Part shown: in pieces, positions 46,792 through 56,230 of the stretch
Numbering within the stretch: the first letter of the stretch is position 1
Layout: each line of letters begins with the position of its first letter
Source: Palleronia pelagia
GTDB lineage: Bacteria > Pseudomonadota > Alphaproteobacteria > Rhodobacterales > Rhodobacteraceae
Length of the DNA: 64,000 bases
Direction: 5' to 3'
Assembly (NCBI RefSeq): GCF_900110115.1
Contig: NZ_FOCM01000002.1
Coordinates: 372,001-436,000, forward strand
Notes under the pieces: generated by a model
Database searches by the model: none
Told to the model about the DNA's origin: nothing
What the model saw: the letters and a program-made list of their open reading frames with translations, nothing else
Position numbers and translations under genes: made by a program

Positions 46792-47612
46792 TCTGCGCCG
46801 AGGAAGGACGGTCGCAGGACCACCACCGTCGGCCGGTCGGGAAGGTTTCGCAGGCTGACCTCCATGGACGAGGTGTCGCGCAGATCCACGTCGAAGTCCT
46901 GCGAGATATCGTCGAGGAAGCGGCCCAGGGTCATCGGCCCGAACCAGTGCATGGGGATCACGACCGAGGATCTCAGCCGCTTCAGCGTCTCGACCATCGT
47001 GGGCAGGTCCAGCGTCATGCCGCCATCGACGGCCGCCATCACCACGTCCAGCCGGCCCAGCGCGGCAAATTGCGCATCGTCGGGCTTGTGATGCAAGTGA
47101 CCAAGGTGGCCGATGCAAAGGCCCCCGACCTCGAACACGAAGATCGAGTTGCCGAATTTCTCGACCCCGGTGCCGCGGCGGATGTCGGTGGGCACGTTAC
47201 GCACCCGCATCTCGCCCAGCATCATGTCGTGCAGGTTCGGCTCGAGGCTGTCGCCCCAGCCCTCCAGCAGGTTGGGGATGCGCGGGTCGGGCCGGACGGT
47301 CCAGTGGCTGGAATGGGCGTGGTTCATGGTCGCCACGTCGGGCACCAGGTCCACGCCGCCGATGAACCCGTTGTAATCTGTCACCGCCGAGGTCCCGTCG
47401 GGCGCCTGGATCAGGAACATGGAATGATCGATATAGGTCAGCCGCACGGTATAGGGGTCGCCGATCGGTTCGCGCCAGCTGGCCTTGTGCAGGTACTCGA
47501 TCCCCGGCGCCGCGTCGGCGATGGCGATGCAGTGGCTGGGCATGCGGTCCTGTGCGGCCGCCAGGGACGGCACGGCAAGGGCGATCAGGGCAAGTGAAAG
47601 AAGTTTTCGCAA
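46788..47612 (-). CDS. Secreted MBL-fold metallo-hydrolase with an atypical HxHxxH motif
   Basis: About 274 residues with a signal peptide (LRKLLSLALIALAVPSLAAA). The metallo-beta-lactamase fold is recognisable from the UlaG-like strands, IGHLGHLHHKPDD and PMHWFGP, but the first metal motif reads NHAHSSH rather than HxHxDH, so the usual Asp is Ser. TTG 47612 is chosen because GGAAGGGGAG precedes it. An in-frame ATG at 47696 would bury the signal peptide. It is coupled to the FAD-linked oxidase. Hydrolase of a periplasmic lactone or ester is a guess. Confidence 0.8.
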   Translation of the reverse strand: MRKLLSLALIALAVPSLAAAQDRMPSHCIAIADAAPGIEYLHKASWREPIGDPYTVRLTYIDHSMFLIQAPDGTSAVTDYNGFIGGVDLVPDVATMNHAHSSHWTVRPDPRIPNLLEGWGDSLEPNLHDMMLGEMRVRNVPTDIRRGTGVEKFGNSIFVFEVGGLCIGHLGHLHHKPDDAQFAALGRLDVVMAAVDGGMTLDLPTMVETLKRLRSSVVIPMHWFGPMTLGRFLDDISQDFDVDLRDTSSMEVSLRNLPDRPTVVVLRPSFLGAE

Positions 47613-47723
47613 GGTGGTCTCCCCTTCCTGAGGTTCCGCAACGTTAGCACGCCCGGCGCACAGGTCACCCGGTAGCGGCCTTGCCTGCCGCTTCACAATC
47701 GCGCGGGCGGATCGGCGGGCGCT

Positions 47724-48272
47724 TCACGGCGCCACCAGGATCTCGCCCACCACTTCGATCCCGTCCTCGCCCTCGCGGATCAGCAGGACCTCGCCCGAGC
47801 GGGTGCTCTGGCCGGTGAGGTCGCGGATGTTCACCTGGTGGCTGACCATCATCAGGCGCCCGTCGGCCGCGGCGATGATCTCGCGCATCCGTTGCGTCTG
47901 CGCGCCGCTGTCGCCGCGCCCCGCGAAGGTGGAGTTCAGCTCCGGCTCATCGACCACCGGGCCCACCTCCAGCAGCTCGGCCGTTTCGCGGCTGCGGCAC
48001 CACTGGCTTGTGAGCACCCGGTCGAAACGAATGCCGCGTTCGCGCAGGGCGGCGCCCAGCCGGCGCGCCTGGTGGCGGCCGCGCTCGTCCAGATTCCGCT
48101 GGGTGCTGCAATCGCCCAGCGTGAAATTGGCCGGGTCCCCGGTGCCGGGGGCCAGCGCGTGCCGCATGATCGCCATGACACCGGGCTCGGACAGACGATG
48201 CCAGTCATTGGCGGACGCCGACATCGGCGCGGCCAGGCACAGGGCGATCAGGACGGAACGAAGAAAGGTCAT
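47724..48272 (-). CDS. Periplasmic histidine phosphatase superfamily protein
   Basis: 182 residues with a signal peptide (LRSVLIALCLAAPMSASA). The phosphoglycerate-mutase fold is marked by IMRHALAPG (the catalytic His of the RH motif), VLTSQWCRSRETAELL and the second histidine in MMVSHQVNIRD. Phosphatase activity in the periplasm is predicted; the substrate is unknown. It is a short member compared with SixA- or phytase-type relatives. Upstream of the MBL/oxidase pair with a gap of 111 bp. Confidence 0.88.
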   Translation of the reverse strand: MTFLRSVLIALCLAAPMSASANDWHRLSEPGVMAIMRHALAPGTGDPANFTLGDCSTQRNLDERGRHQARRLGAALRERGIRFDRVLTSQWCRSRETAELLEVGPVVDEPELNSTFAGRGDSGAQTQRMREIIAAADGRLMMVSHQVNIRDLTGQSTRSGEVLLIREGEDGIEVVGEILVAP

Positions 48273-48335
48273 GGCGGGCGCAGCGGCTGTTTCGGTTCGC
48301 CGGACAGCTAGGGCCGCCGGCCCGCCCGGCCAGAC

Positions 48336-48923
48336 CTAGCCGGCGCCCGTTTTGCCGCGGCGGTCGGCGCGCAGGTTGGCGTAGAGCACATGGTTCCGCC
48401 ACCGCCCCGCGATCTGGAGATAGCTTTGCGCGACGCCCTCGTACTTGAAGCCCGACCGCTCCAGCACCCCGCGCGAGGCCACGTTTTCTGGTAGGCACGC
48501 GGCCTCGACCCGGCTCAGGTCCATCTTGTGGAAGGCATGGTGCACCAAGGCGACGATGGCCTCGGACATGAAACCCTGCCGCGCGAAGGGCGCCCCGATC
48601 CAGTAACCCAGCGTGCCCGACTGCGCCGGGCCGCGCCGGATATTGTCCAGCGTGATGGCGCCCGTCAGCATCCCGTCCTCGCGGCGGATCAGGAACAGGG
48701 GCACCGCCGTGTCGGCGGCAATGGACCGCTGGGCCCAGTAGACCCGGTTGGTGAAGCTCTTGCGCGTCAGGTGGTCGGCGGCCCAGACCGGCTCCCACAT
48801 CTGGAGGAAATCGGCGCTGTCGCGGCGCAGGTCGGCCCAGGCGCGGAAATCTCCGTGCTGCGGCGGGCGCAGGGTCAGGCGATCCGTCTGGATCGCGAAT
48901 TTCCGTTTTCGACCCAGCATCAA
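48336..48923 (-). CDS. GNAT acetyltransferase (RimJ/RimL-like)
   Basis: 195 residues. The pattern TDRLTLRPPQHGDFRAW near the N-terminus, GYWIGAPFARQGFMSEAI (acetyl-CoA loop) and ACLPENVASRGVLERSGFK are those of RimJ-type N-acetyltransferases that act on ribosomal protein or small-molecule amines. The target is unknown. Its start overlaps the stop of the M16 peptidase gene by ATGA, so it is part of the thrC-M16-GNAT operon. Confidence 0.9.
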   Translation of the reverse strand: MMLGRKRKFAIQTDRLTLRPPQHGDFRAWADLRRDSADFLQMWEPVWAADHLTRKSFTNRVYWAQRSIAADTAVPLFLIRREDGMLTGAITLDNIRRGPAQSGTLGYWIGAPFARQGFMSEAIVALVHHAFHKMDLSRVEAACLPENVASRGVLERSGFKYEGVAQSYLQIAGRWRNHVLYANLRADRRGKTGAG

Positions 48924-50182
48924 CCGGCCAGACGGGCCTGCAGATCCTGCAATACCGGCGCACGGTCGATGGGACCGTAAAGCGCCATGGCGGCTTGCGA
49001 CCGGGAGAGCATGTTCGCCGCGAACTCGCGCACCTCACCGGCGGTGACCGCGTCGATCCGCGCCACGGTCTCGTCGATGTCGGGCACGCGGCCCCAGATC
49101 GCCACCAGCCGCGCCAGGCGCTCGGCCCGGGCCGAGGGGCTTTCCAGCCCCATGAGCAGACCCGCCTTCATCTGGGCGCGGGCGCGCGCGACCTCGACCG
49201 CCGTCATGTCGTCGGCCGCGCGTTTCAGCTCGTCTATCGTGACGTCCGCCAGGGCGTCGATCTGGTCGGGCGAGGTGCCGGCATAGACGGTCATCATGCC
49301 GCCATCCTCGTAGGCGCCGGCCTGCGCGAAAATGGAATAGCACAGGCCGCGCCGTTCCCGCAGTTCCTGGAACAGGCGCGAGGACATGCCGCCGCCCAAG
49401 GCGCTCGACAGGACCTGCGCGGCGTAGAAGGATTCGTCGCGATACCCGGGCGCGTCGAAGCCGAGGGTGAAATGCACCTGCTCCAGCTCGCGCGTTTCGC
49501 GCCGCTCGCCGCCCTCGAACCGGGCGGGCGCGGCATCGGCATTCGCGCGCGGGATCATGTGGCCGAAGGTTTCCTCGGCGAAGCGGACGATGGCGTCGTG
49601 GTCGACCGCGCCGGCCGCCGCGACGATCAGACGGTCCGGACCGTAGCGTTCGGCTACGAAGCCCGACAGATCCGCCCGGCCGAAACCGCGCACCTTGTCC
49701 GAGGGGCCGAGGATCGACCGGCCGATGGGCTGTCCGGGATACGCGGCCTCCTGCAACCAGTCGAAGACGATGTCGTCGGGCGTATCCAGCACCTGCCCGA
49801 TTTCCTGCAAGATGACGCCGCGCTCGATCTCGATCTCGCGCTCCTCGAAGATCGGGTTCAGGACGATGTCGCTGATCACGTCCAGCGCCAGTGGCACGTC
49901 GGCGGCCAGCACCCGGGCGTAATACGCCGTCATCTCGCGCGAGGTGTAGGCGTTGATATAGCCGCCCACATCCTCGATCGCCTCGGCGATTTGCAGGGCG
50001 TTGCGCCGCTCGGTGCCCTTGAAGGCCATGTGTTCCAGGAAATGGGCGATGCCGTTCTGCTCGGGGCGTTCGTGCCGCCCCCCGGCATTGACCCAGATGC
50101 CTATGCTGGCCGATTGAAGGCCCGGCATGGGTTCGGTCACGACGCGCAGGCCGTTTTCGAGCGTGTGCAGTTGCGGGGTCAT
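48920..50182 (-). CDS. M16-family zinc metallopeptidase (mitochondrial processing peptidase-like)
   Basis: 420 residues. The inverted zinc motif HFLEH (HxxEH) in NGIAHFLEHMAFKGTE, with a downstream glutamate in IEIERGVILQEIGQ, is intact. So is the R-Y pair region in the C-terminal half (LFQELRERRGLCYSIFAQ). Such alphaproteobacterial enzymes are the relatives of mitochondrial MPP beta and are thought to be cytoplasmic or periplasmic peptide-cutting proteases. ATG 50182 overlaps the thrC stop (ATGA). The thrC-M16-GNAT order is one I associate with Rhodobacterales. Confidence 0.93.
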   Translation of the reverse strand: MTPQLHTLENGLRVVTEPMPGLQSASIGIWVNAGGRHERPEQNGIAHFLEHMAFKGTERRNALQIAEAIEDVGGYINAYTSREMTAYYARVLAADVPLALDVISDIVLNPIFEEREIEIERGVILQEIGQVLDTPDDIVFDWLQEAAYPGQPIGRSILGPSDKVRGFGRADLSGFVAERYGPDRLIVAAAGAVDHDAIVRFAEETFGHMIPRANADAAPARFEGGERRETRELEQVHFTLGFDAPGYRDESFYAAQVLSSALGGGMSSRLFQELRERRGLCYSIFAQAGAYEDGGMMTVYAGTSPDQIDALADVTIDELKRAADDMTAVEVARARAQMKAGLLMGLESPSARAERLARLVAIWGRVPDIDETVARIDAVTAGEVREFAANMLSRSQAAMALYGPIDRAPVLQDLQARLAG

Positions 50183-51564
50183 TTCAGGCGATCCTCGATC
50201 AGCGCTTCGATCGCGGCGACGTCGTTGTCGATGCGCGTCAGCCGCTCGTCGCGGTCGAACAGGTCGGCCATCCGGTCCGGCAGCGCCGGGCGTCCGCCTG
50301 TGGCGGCCTCGACCGCGTCGGGGAACTTGGCGGGATGGGCGGTGGCCAGGGTGATCATCGGCGTCCGGCTGTCGCCCAGATGCTCCTCGGCCACCTTGAC
50401 GCCGACGGCGGTGTGCGGGCACAGCACCTCGCCGGTGCGGGTGTGCATGGCGCGGATGGTGGCGGCGGTCTCATCCTCCGAGCAGCGGCCCGAGCCATAG
50501 ATCTCGCGCAGGGCCTCCAGCGCGCCCTGGCTGACAGGGAAACCGCCGGCGTCGCGTAGCTCGTCCATCAGCTGAGACACGGCGGCCCCGTCCCGGCCAT
50601 AGGCCATGAACAGCGCGCGCTCGAAATTCGAGCTGACCTGGATATCCATGGACGGGCTGATGGTGGGCGACACGCCGTCCTTGCGATGCTCGCCCGTGGC
50701 AAGCGTGCGGTGCAGGATGTCGTTGCGGTTGGTGGCGATCACCAGCCGTTCGATCGGCAGCCCCATCTGGCGCGCGATGTAGCCCGCGAAGATGTCGCCG
50801 AAATTGCCCGTGGGCACGGTGAAGCGCACGGGCCGCGCGGGCGCGCCCAGCGACAGGGCGGATGAGAAGAAATAGACGACCTGCGCCAGCACCCGCGCCC
50901 AGTTGATCGAGTTCACCGCCGTCAGCCCGACCCGGTCCCGGAAGGCGTGGTCGTTGAACATGGCCTTGACCGCCGCCTGGCAGTCGTCGAAATCGCCGTC
51001 GACAGCCAGCGCGTGGACGTTGGCCTCGGACGGCGTGGTCATCTGCCGGCGCTGCACATCACTGACGCGACCGTGCGGGTAGAGGATGAAGCATTCCACG
51101 TTGTCCAGCCCGCGGAACGCCTCCATCGCCGCCGACCCGGTATCGCCAGAGGTGGCGCCGACGATGGTGATCCGTTCGCCGCGGCGGCGCATGGCGTCCT
51201 GGAACAGCTGGCCGATCAGCTGCATGGCGAAATCCTTGAACGCCAGCGTGGGCCCGTGGAAAAGTTCGAGCAGGTGATGGTTCGGACCGAGCTGCACCAG
51301 CGGCGCGCGCGCGTCGTGACCGAACCCCGCGTAGGCCGCGTCGATCAGGGGTTTCAGTCGATCCTCGGGCAGCCCCGTGAACGGCTGCATGATCCGCAGC
51401 GCGATCTCTTCGTAGGGCAGCCCCGCCATGGCGGCGATGGCGTCTTGATCCAGCGTCGGAATGTGATCGGGGACGTAAAGACCACCATCGCGGGCCAGAC
51501 CCGCCAGCATCGCGCCTTCGAAATCAAGCTCGGGGGCCTGCCCCCTGGTCGAGACATACTGCAT
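50179..51564 (-). CDS. thrC: Threonine synthase
   Basis: 461-residue PLP enzyme making threonine from O-phosphohomoserine. The PLP-binding Lys lies in HGPTLAFKDFAMQ, followed by GATSGDTGSAAMEAF for the cofactor phosphate and TGNFGDIFAGYIARQMG. The length is that of the long (class with N-terminal extension, YclM-type or E. coli-like) form. ATG 51564 is chosen over a TTG six bases upstream. It starts 10 bp after the surf1 stop and overlaps the peptidase gene, so these share a transcript. Confidence 0.95.
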   Translation of the reverse strand: MQYVSTRGQAPELDFEGAMLAGLARDGGLYVPDHIPTLDQDAIAAMAGLPYEEIALRIMQPFTGLPEDRLKPLIDAAYAGFGHDARAPLVQLGPNHHLLELFHGPTLAFKDFAMQLIGQLFQDAMRRRGERITIVGATSGDTGSAAMEAFRGLDNVECFILYPHGRVSDVQRRQMTTPSEANVHALAVDGDFDDCQAAVKAMFNDHAFRDRVGLTAVNSINWARVLAQVVYFFSSALSLGAPARPVRFTVPTGNFGDIFAGYIARQMGLPIERLVIATNRNDILHRTLATGEHRKDGVSPTISPSMDIQVSSNFERALFMAYGRDGAAVSQLMDELRDAGGFPVSQGALEALREIYGSGRCSEDETAATIRAMHTRTGEVLCPHTAVGVKVAEEHLGDSRTPMITLATAHPAKFPDAVEAATGGRPALPDRMADLFDRDERLTRIDNDVAAIEALIEDRLK

Positions 51565-51573
51565 CGGCAACCT

Positions 51574-52260
51574 TCAGTTGGTGGACCTTGCCATACGCCG
51601 AAGCAGAAGCAGTGTCATCCCCGCCCAGATCGCGGCCAGGGAAAACCAGGTGATGGCGTATTGCAGGTGATCGTTCGGGATGCCTTCGCTGGTGATGGGC
51701 AAAGGCAGGATATCGGGATGGACCCGCGCGTTGGCGACCACGAGCACGAAGTCGGTGTTGAGCGTTGCGGCCATTGTCGGCAGGTCGCGGGCGAACCAGA
51801 TATTGTCGTCCAGGTCCGGATCGGGTGTGAAACCGTCGACCTCGTCCGGCCAGAGCAGGTTGCCCGTCACGGTGAGCGTGTCGCCCAGATCGGGGATGTC
51901 GCTGCCGGACGTGGCCGGCACGGCGCCCGCGTCCAGCAGGACGGCGCGGCCATCCGGCAGGTCCAGCGGATAGATCAGGCGATAGGCCGGGCCAAGCTCG
52001 GCGGTGGTCACCAGCACCCGGATCGCGGCATCGCGGGGCTGACCGGTCAGCGTGACCGGTTGGTACTCATCGGCGGCCTCGGAGACGTTCCGCGGCAGGG
52101 GTTCGGCCGGTCCCGCGATGCGGGCGTCGATGCGGGCGAGGATATCCTGTTTCCAGGCCAACCGCTGCACCTGCCAGATCCCCAGCCCCAGCAGCAGCGC
52201 AAGGCCCACCACGGCAAACACACCGAAACCGATCATCCGCACGCGAGTCGTCCGGGCCAT
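51574..52260 (-). CDS. SURF1 family cytochrome oxidase assembly protein
   Basis: 228 residues with two membrane helices (about 10-28 and 203-221) bracketing a periplasmic domain (EYQPVTLTGQ, PAYRLIYPLDL, NDHLQYAITWF). This is the SURF1 layout. In Paracoccus and Rhodobacter the SURF1 proteins donate or hold heme a for cytochrome aa3 oxidase assembly. It follows the coxIII terminator, so it may be weakly read through or use its own promoter. Confidence 0.93.
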   Translation of the reverse strand: MARTTRVRMIGFGVFAVVGLALLLGLGIWQVQRLAWKQDILARIDARIAGPAEPLPRNVSEAADEYQPVTLTGQPRDAAIRVLVTTAELGPAYRLIYPLDLPDGRAVLLDAGAVPATSGSDIPDLGDTLTVTGNLLWPDEVDGFTPDPDLDDNIWFARDLPTMAATLNTDFVLVVANARVHPDILPLPITSEGIPNDHLQYAITWFSLAAIWAGMTLLLLRRMARSTN

Positions 52261-52281
52261 TGGCCTTCCCCTGTCTGCAAA

Positions 52282-52306
52282 AAAGGGCGCTGCAAGCGCG
52301 CCCTTT
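52282..52306 (-). terminator. Intrinsic terminator after ctaE
   Basis: AAAGGGCGC pairs with GCGCCCTTT around a 7-base loop, with an A run on the left that becomes a U-tract on the minus-strand transcript. It lies between coxIII and surf1. Confidence 0.75.
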
Positions 52307-52367
52307 CGTCGTTCGTTTCAGGACCGGCCCGCCCTGCCGAAACAGGCATCCGGGCCGGTGCCGGGCG

Positions 52368-53159
52368 TCAGGAGCCCCAGATGTAGATCGACGCGAAGAG
52401 GAACAGCCACACCACGTCGACGAAGTGCCAGTACCAGGCGGCGGCCTCGTAGCCCACGTGCTTCTCGGGGGTGAAATGACCGGCCCGCGCCCGCAGGTAG
52501 CAGACGAACAGGAAGATCGTGCCGATGATGACGTGCGCGCCGTGGAAACCCGTCGCCATGAAGAAGTTGGCGCCGTAGATGTTGCCCGAGAACCCGAAGG
52601 CCGCGTGGCTGTATTCATAGGCCTGGAACACCGTGAAGATCAGGCCCAGCACCACGGCCAGGAGGGTGCCGTTCAGCAGGTCCTTGCGGTTGTTCTCGTG
52701 CACCAGCGCGTGGTGGGCCCAGGTCGCCGCCGCGCCCGAGCACAGCAGGATCAGCGTGTTGATCAGCGGCAGGTGCCAGGGATCGAAGGTCTCGATCGAG
52801 GGGGGCGGCCACTGGCCTTCGCTGAACGTCTCCATCGGGTACATGGCGTGCTTGAAGAACGACCAGAACCACGCGGCGAAGAACATGACCTCTGACATGA
52901 TGAACATGATGAAGCCATAGCGCAGGCCGATGCGCACCACGGGCGTGTGATCACCATCGCGGCTTTCGGCCACGACGTCCGACCACCAGCCGAACATGGT
53001 GTAGGCCACGACGGCCAGCCCGATGAAGAACATCCAGGGGCTGTCATTGGCCATCCACAGCACGGCGCCGAACAGCATGATGAAGCCGCCGACCGCGCCG
53101 ATGAACGGGTAAAGCGATGGCTGCAGGATATGGTAGTCGTGGTTCTTTTCGTGCGCCAT
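52368..53159 (-). CDS. ctaE: Cytochrome c oxidase subunit III
   Basis: 263-residue inner-membrane subunit with seven predicted helices. The sequence follows bacterial aa3 oxidases: [46 protein letters not shown] and [20 protein letters not shown] near the C-terminus. It supports proton-pumping by subunit I, whose gene is not in the window. It lies after ctaG, as in Paracoccus. Confidence 0.96.
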   Translation of the reverse strand: MAHEKNHDYHILQPSLYPFIGAVGGFIMLFGAVLWMANDSPWMFFIGLAVVAYTMFGWWSDVVAESRDGDHTPVVRIGLRYGFIMFIMSEVMFFAAWFWSFFKHAMYPMETFSEGQWPPPSIETFDPWHLPLINTLILLCSGAAATWAHHALVHENNRKDLLNGTLLAVVLGLIFTVFQAYEYSHAAFGFSGNIYGANFFMATGFHGAHVIIGTIFLFVCYLRARAGHFTPEKHVGYEAAAWYWHFVDVVWLFLFASIYIWGS

Positions 53160-53186
53160 GGGCGGTCCCTCGGGTTTGGCTTCGGC

Positions 53187-53744
53187 TTAATTCAGGTCAA
53201 GCGCGGCCTGCTCTTGCGGCAGGTCGATCTGGTAGAACGTGTAAGACAGCGTGATGTGATTCACAAACTTGGCGTCGCGGTCGTCGACGATGGCGGGATC
53301 GACGTAGAAGGTCACCGGCATCTGCACCCGCTCGCCGGGCTGAAGGACCTGCTCCTCGAAGCAGAAGCAGTCGATCTTGGTGAAGAAGTTGCCGGCATCG
53401 TAGGGCGCCACGTTATAGGACGCGCTGCCCGCGATGGGCTCGTCGGTGGGGTTGTAGGCTTCGTAGAAGGCCAGCCCCGTCTCGCCGATCTTGAGCGTGA
53501 CCTCGGTCTCGACCGGCTTGAACTCCCACGGCATGCCGCGTTCCAGCGAGCCGTCGAAGCGGATGGTGATCTCGCGGTCCAGCACCGTGTCGGCCCCGGC
53601 CTCGGCCGTGTTGGTCGCACCGCCGTAACCCGTGACCCGGCAGAACCAGTCGTAGAAGGGCACCGACGCCCAGGCCAGGCCACCCATGACCAGCACGAGC
53701 CCGAGGGTCTGCGCGACCGTCTTCGTCTTGCCATCCATCTTCAT
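53187..53744 (-). CDS. ctaG: Cytochrome c oxidase copper chaperone CtaG (Cox11)
   Basis: 185 residues. One N-terminal membrane helix (AQTLGLVLVMGGLAWASVPF) and a periplasmic immunoglobulin-like domain holding the copper ligand motif CFCFEEQ (FTKIDCFCFEEQ) inserted into the oxidase subunit I CuB site. ATG 53744 overlaps the stop of the small ORF upstream. Length matches Rhodobacter Cox11. Confidence 0.95.
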   Translation of the reverse strand: MKMDGKTKTVAQTLGLVLVMGGLAWASVPFYDWFCRVTGYGGATNTAEAGADTVLDREITIRFDGSLERGMPWEFKPVETEVTLKIGETGLAFYEAYNPTDEPIAGSASYNVAPYDAGNFFTKIDCFCFEEQVLQPGERVQMPVTFYVDPAIVDDRDAKFVNHITLSYTFYQIDLPQEQAALDLN

Positions 53745-53923
53745 TGCGTCACCGCTGTGCCGGGCACGTTCGCGTTGTCGAAGCCGTCGACGGCGCCGAT
53801 CTGTTCGACTTTCACCACGGTCAGTCCGAAGATGATCGCGATGAAGCCCGCCAGGACCAGGCCGACCCCGACATTGCGGGATTTGCGGCGACCGTGAAGT
53901 TCGTGTTCCGCTTGGATTGCCAT
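53741..53923 (-). CDS. Small membrane protein of the ctaB-ctaG cluster (CoxF-type)
   Basis: 60 residues with one hydrophobic helix (VGVGLVLAGFIAIIFGLTVV, about 20-39) behind a basic stretch (HELHGRRKSRNVG). It has overlaps at both ends with ctaB and ctaG. Paracoccus-type oxidase operons carry a similar small ORF here, of unsure function, often called a cytochrome c oxidase assembly or CoxF protein. Its frame and spacing support it as real. Confidence 0.8.
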   Translation of the reverse strand: MAIQAEHELHGRRKSRNVGVGLVLAGFIAIIFGLTVVKVEQIGAVDGFDNANVPGTAVTQ

Positions 53924-54849
53924 CAGATGATACCCCCTGCGCGCAGGGCCGCATCGGCCAGCAGCGCGCCGAAATGGATGAACAGGTACAGCAGCGAGAA
54001 TTTGAAGAACGCCTTCTCGACAGCGAAATTGTCGGCCTCGGCCATGTCCTCGTCCCGGCGCGAGATCTCCCACGCGCCCTTCAGGAACCAGGCGTTCAGC
54101 GCGATGGCGGCGACCAGGTAGACCGGACCGCCCGCAGCCGTAAAGCCCAGCCAGACGGCGAAGGCCGCGAGGATCGCGGTATAGGCCAGGATGTGACGGC
54201 GTGTGGACCGGCGGCCGTGGGTCACGGTCAGCATGGGCACGCCCGCGTCGTCGTAATCGCTGCGCATGAACAGCGCCAGCGCCCAGAAATGGGGCGGCGT
54301 CCACAGGAAGATCAGGGCGAACATCAGCACCGACTCGAGGCTGACCGACCCTGTGGCCGCGACCCAGCCGATCATCGGGGGAAACGCCCCCGCGGCCCCG
54401 CCGATCACGATGTTCTGCGGCGTCGAACGCTTGAGCCACATGGAATAGACGACGGCGTAGAAGAAGATGGTGAAGGCCAGCAGCCCGGCAGCCAGCCAGT
54501 TGGTGGCCAACCCCAGCATCAGCACCGAGAAGCCCGACAGGGCCAGTCCTATGGCCAGCGCCTCGCCCCCCGACACGCGGCCCGACGGGACCGGGCGCCG
54601 CGCGGTGCGTTTCATCACCGCGTCGATATCGGCATCCCACCACATGTTCAGCGCGCCCGAGGCCCCGCCGCCCACGGCGATGAACAGGATTGCGCAGAAG
54701 GCGACGAAGGGGTGCAGCGACACGGGCGCGACCAGCAGACCCACCAGCGCGGTGAACACCACGAGGGTCATCACACGCGGCTTCAGAAGGGCGAAGTAAT
54801 CGCCGAATTCTGCCTCGCGCTCGGGCGTGTGGACTGAGATGTCGGCCAT
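53923..54849 (-). CDS. ctaB: Protoheme IX farnesyltransferase (heme O synthase)
   Basis: 308-residue inner-membrane prenyltransferase with about nine helices. The two Asp-rich loops are [19 protein letters not shown] and [13 protein letters not shown]. It attaches farnesyl pyrophosphate to heme B to give heme O, the precursor of heme A for the aa3 oxidase. Its stop overlaps the small downstream ORF. The order ctaC-ctaB-orf-ctaG-ctaE matches Paracoccus. Confidence 0.96.
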   Translation of the reverse strand: MADISVHTPEREAEFGDYFALLKPRVMTLVVFTALVGLLVAPVSLHPFVAFCAILFIAVGGGASGALNMWWDADIDAVMKRTARRPVPSGRVSGGEALAIGLALSGFSVLMLGLATNWLAAGLLAFTIFFYAVVYSMWLKRSTPQNIVIGGAAGAFPPMIGWVAATGSVSLESVLMFALIFLWTPPHFWALALFMRSDYDDAGVPMLTVTHGRRSTRRHILAYTAILAAFAVWLGFTAAGGPVYLVAAIALNAWFLKGAWEISRRDEDMAEADNFAVEKAFFKFSLLYLFIHFGALLADAALRAGGII

Positions 54850-54900
54850 GGGTGCACTCCTTGCGTCCCGGCGCGACCCCGCCGCGCCGGGATCGCTGGA

Positions 54901-56034
54901 TCAGTTCGCGGTTTCGTCCGCGCCGTCTTCGGCCGCCGCGTCGTCGGCACTGGCATCGGTCGCTTCGCCATCCGCCGTTTCTTCATCGGCGGCGGCGTCG
55001 TCGGTCGTCCCTTCTTCAGAAGCAGCGTCGTCGGCCGCCGGTTCCCCGGAGGCGGCGTCCTCGGCGGGCGTCTCCTCGGCAGCGGCGTCGTCACCGCCTT
55101 CGGCCGGAGCCTCGTCCGACGTGGTGGCGTCGGCGTCACCCGTCTGCTCGGCCATCGCGGTTTCGCGCGGGGTGCCGCCGTATTCCTCGATCGACCGGTC
55201 CAGCCAGGCCTCGTATTCCTCTTCGCTGACCACCTTCACGGTGATCGGCATGTAGGCGTGCGCGATACCGCAGAGCTCGGAGCACTGGCCGAAATAGATG
55301 CCTTCCTCTTCGGCCTCGAACCACAGCTCGGCCAGGCGGCCGGGGATCGCGTCCTGCTTCACGCCAAAGGCGGGCACGGTCCACGAGTGGATCACGTCGG
55401 CGCCGGTGACCTGGACCACGATGGTCTGGCCCACGGGAACCACCATGGCGGTGTCGGTCGCCAGCAGGAATTCGTCCTGAGTGTAACCGGCCTCTTCCAA
55501 TTGCGCGACCACCTCGGACGACATGCGGTTGTCGCCGCCGGTCGCGGGCGAGCCGATCATGTAGCTGTCGAAGCTGAAGTCATGGTCGGGATAGGTGTAG
55601 CCCCAGTACCACTGGTACCCGGTCGCCTTCACCGTCACGTCCGCCTCGGGGATTTCCTGCTGGTTGAACAGGATCGGAAGCGAGAATGCACCGATGAACA
55701 CCAGGATCACGATCGGCACCACGGTCCACGCGATCTCGATCGGCGTGTTGTGGGTGAATGTCTTGGGATCCTTGTTGCGGCGGCTGTTGTACTTCACCAG
55801 AACGATACCCAGCAGCGCCACCACGAACAGCGTGATCGCCGTGATGATGATCAGCAGCATGCCGTCGAGCCAATGGACATCCTCGGCCAGCGACGTCGCA
55901 GCAGGCTGGAAGCCCATGGCGCCAGGGGTCGGCCGACCGATGATCTCGAGATCCTGACCGACTTCCTGCGCGCGGGCGGCGAAGGCGGAAAAGGCGGCGG
56001 TTGCGGCTGCGGTGATCGTTAAGGCTATGCGCAT
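54901..56034 (-). CDS. ctaC: Cytochrome c oxidase subunit II with a long acidic tail
   Basis: 377 residues. Signal peptide (RIALTITAAATAAFSAFAAR), two membrane helices (about 57-80 and 102-125), then the periplasmic cupredoxin domain with the CuA ligands of GQCSELCGIAHAYM. Relatives have about 280-300 residues. The last about 80 residues (54904-55165) are a low-complexity Ala/Asp/Glu tail on the periplasmic side. The domain itself looks intact. It transfers electrons from cytochrome c to subunit I. Confidence 0.95.
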   Translation of the reverse strand: MRIALTITAAATAAFSAFAARAQEVGQDLEIIGRPTPGAMGFQPAATSLAEDVHWLDGMLLIIITAITLFVVALLGIVLVKYNSRRNKDPKTFTHNTPIEIAWTVVPIVILVFIGAFSLPILFNQQEIPEADVTVKATGYQWYWGYTYPDHDFSFDSYMIGSPATGGDNRMSSEVVAQLEEAGYTQDEFLLATDTAMVVPVGQTIVVQVTGADVIHSWTVPAFGVKQDAIPGRLAELWFEAEEEGIYFGQCSELCGIAHAYMPITVKVVSEEEYEAWLDRSIEEYGGTPRETAMAEQTGDADATTSDEAPAEGGDDAAAEETPAEDAASGEPAADDAASEEGTTDDAAADEETADGEATDASADDAAAEDGADETAN

Positions 56035-56230
56035 CGGCTTGTCCTGTCAGGCTACGACGTGCGGGCGTCGCCGCGGACCCTGTGGGGTGCGCGCGCTCCG
56101 CCCGCTGGAATGTTGCCGCTTAAAACCATATTACCGCTCAGGGAACAAGCCGCAGGCTTGCGGCATCCCGTCACCCGATCGCCAATAATGACGCGGATCC
56201 CGTGCATTTTCCCGCAGAAGGAGCCCCTCC

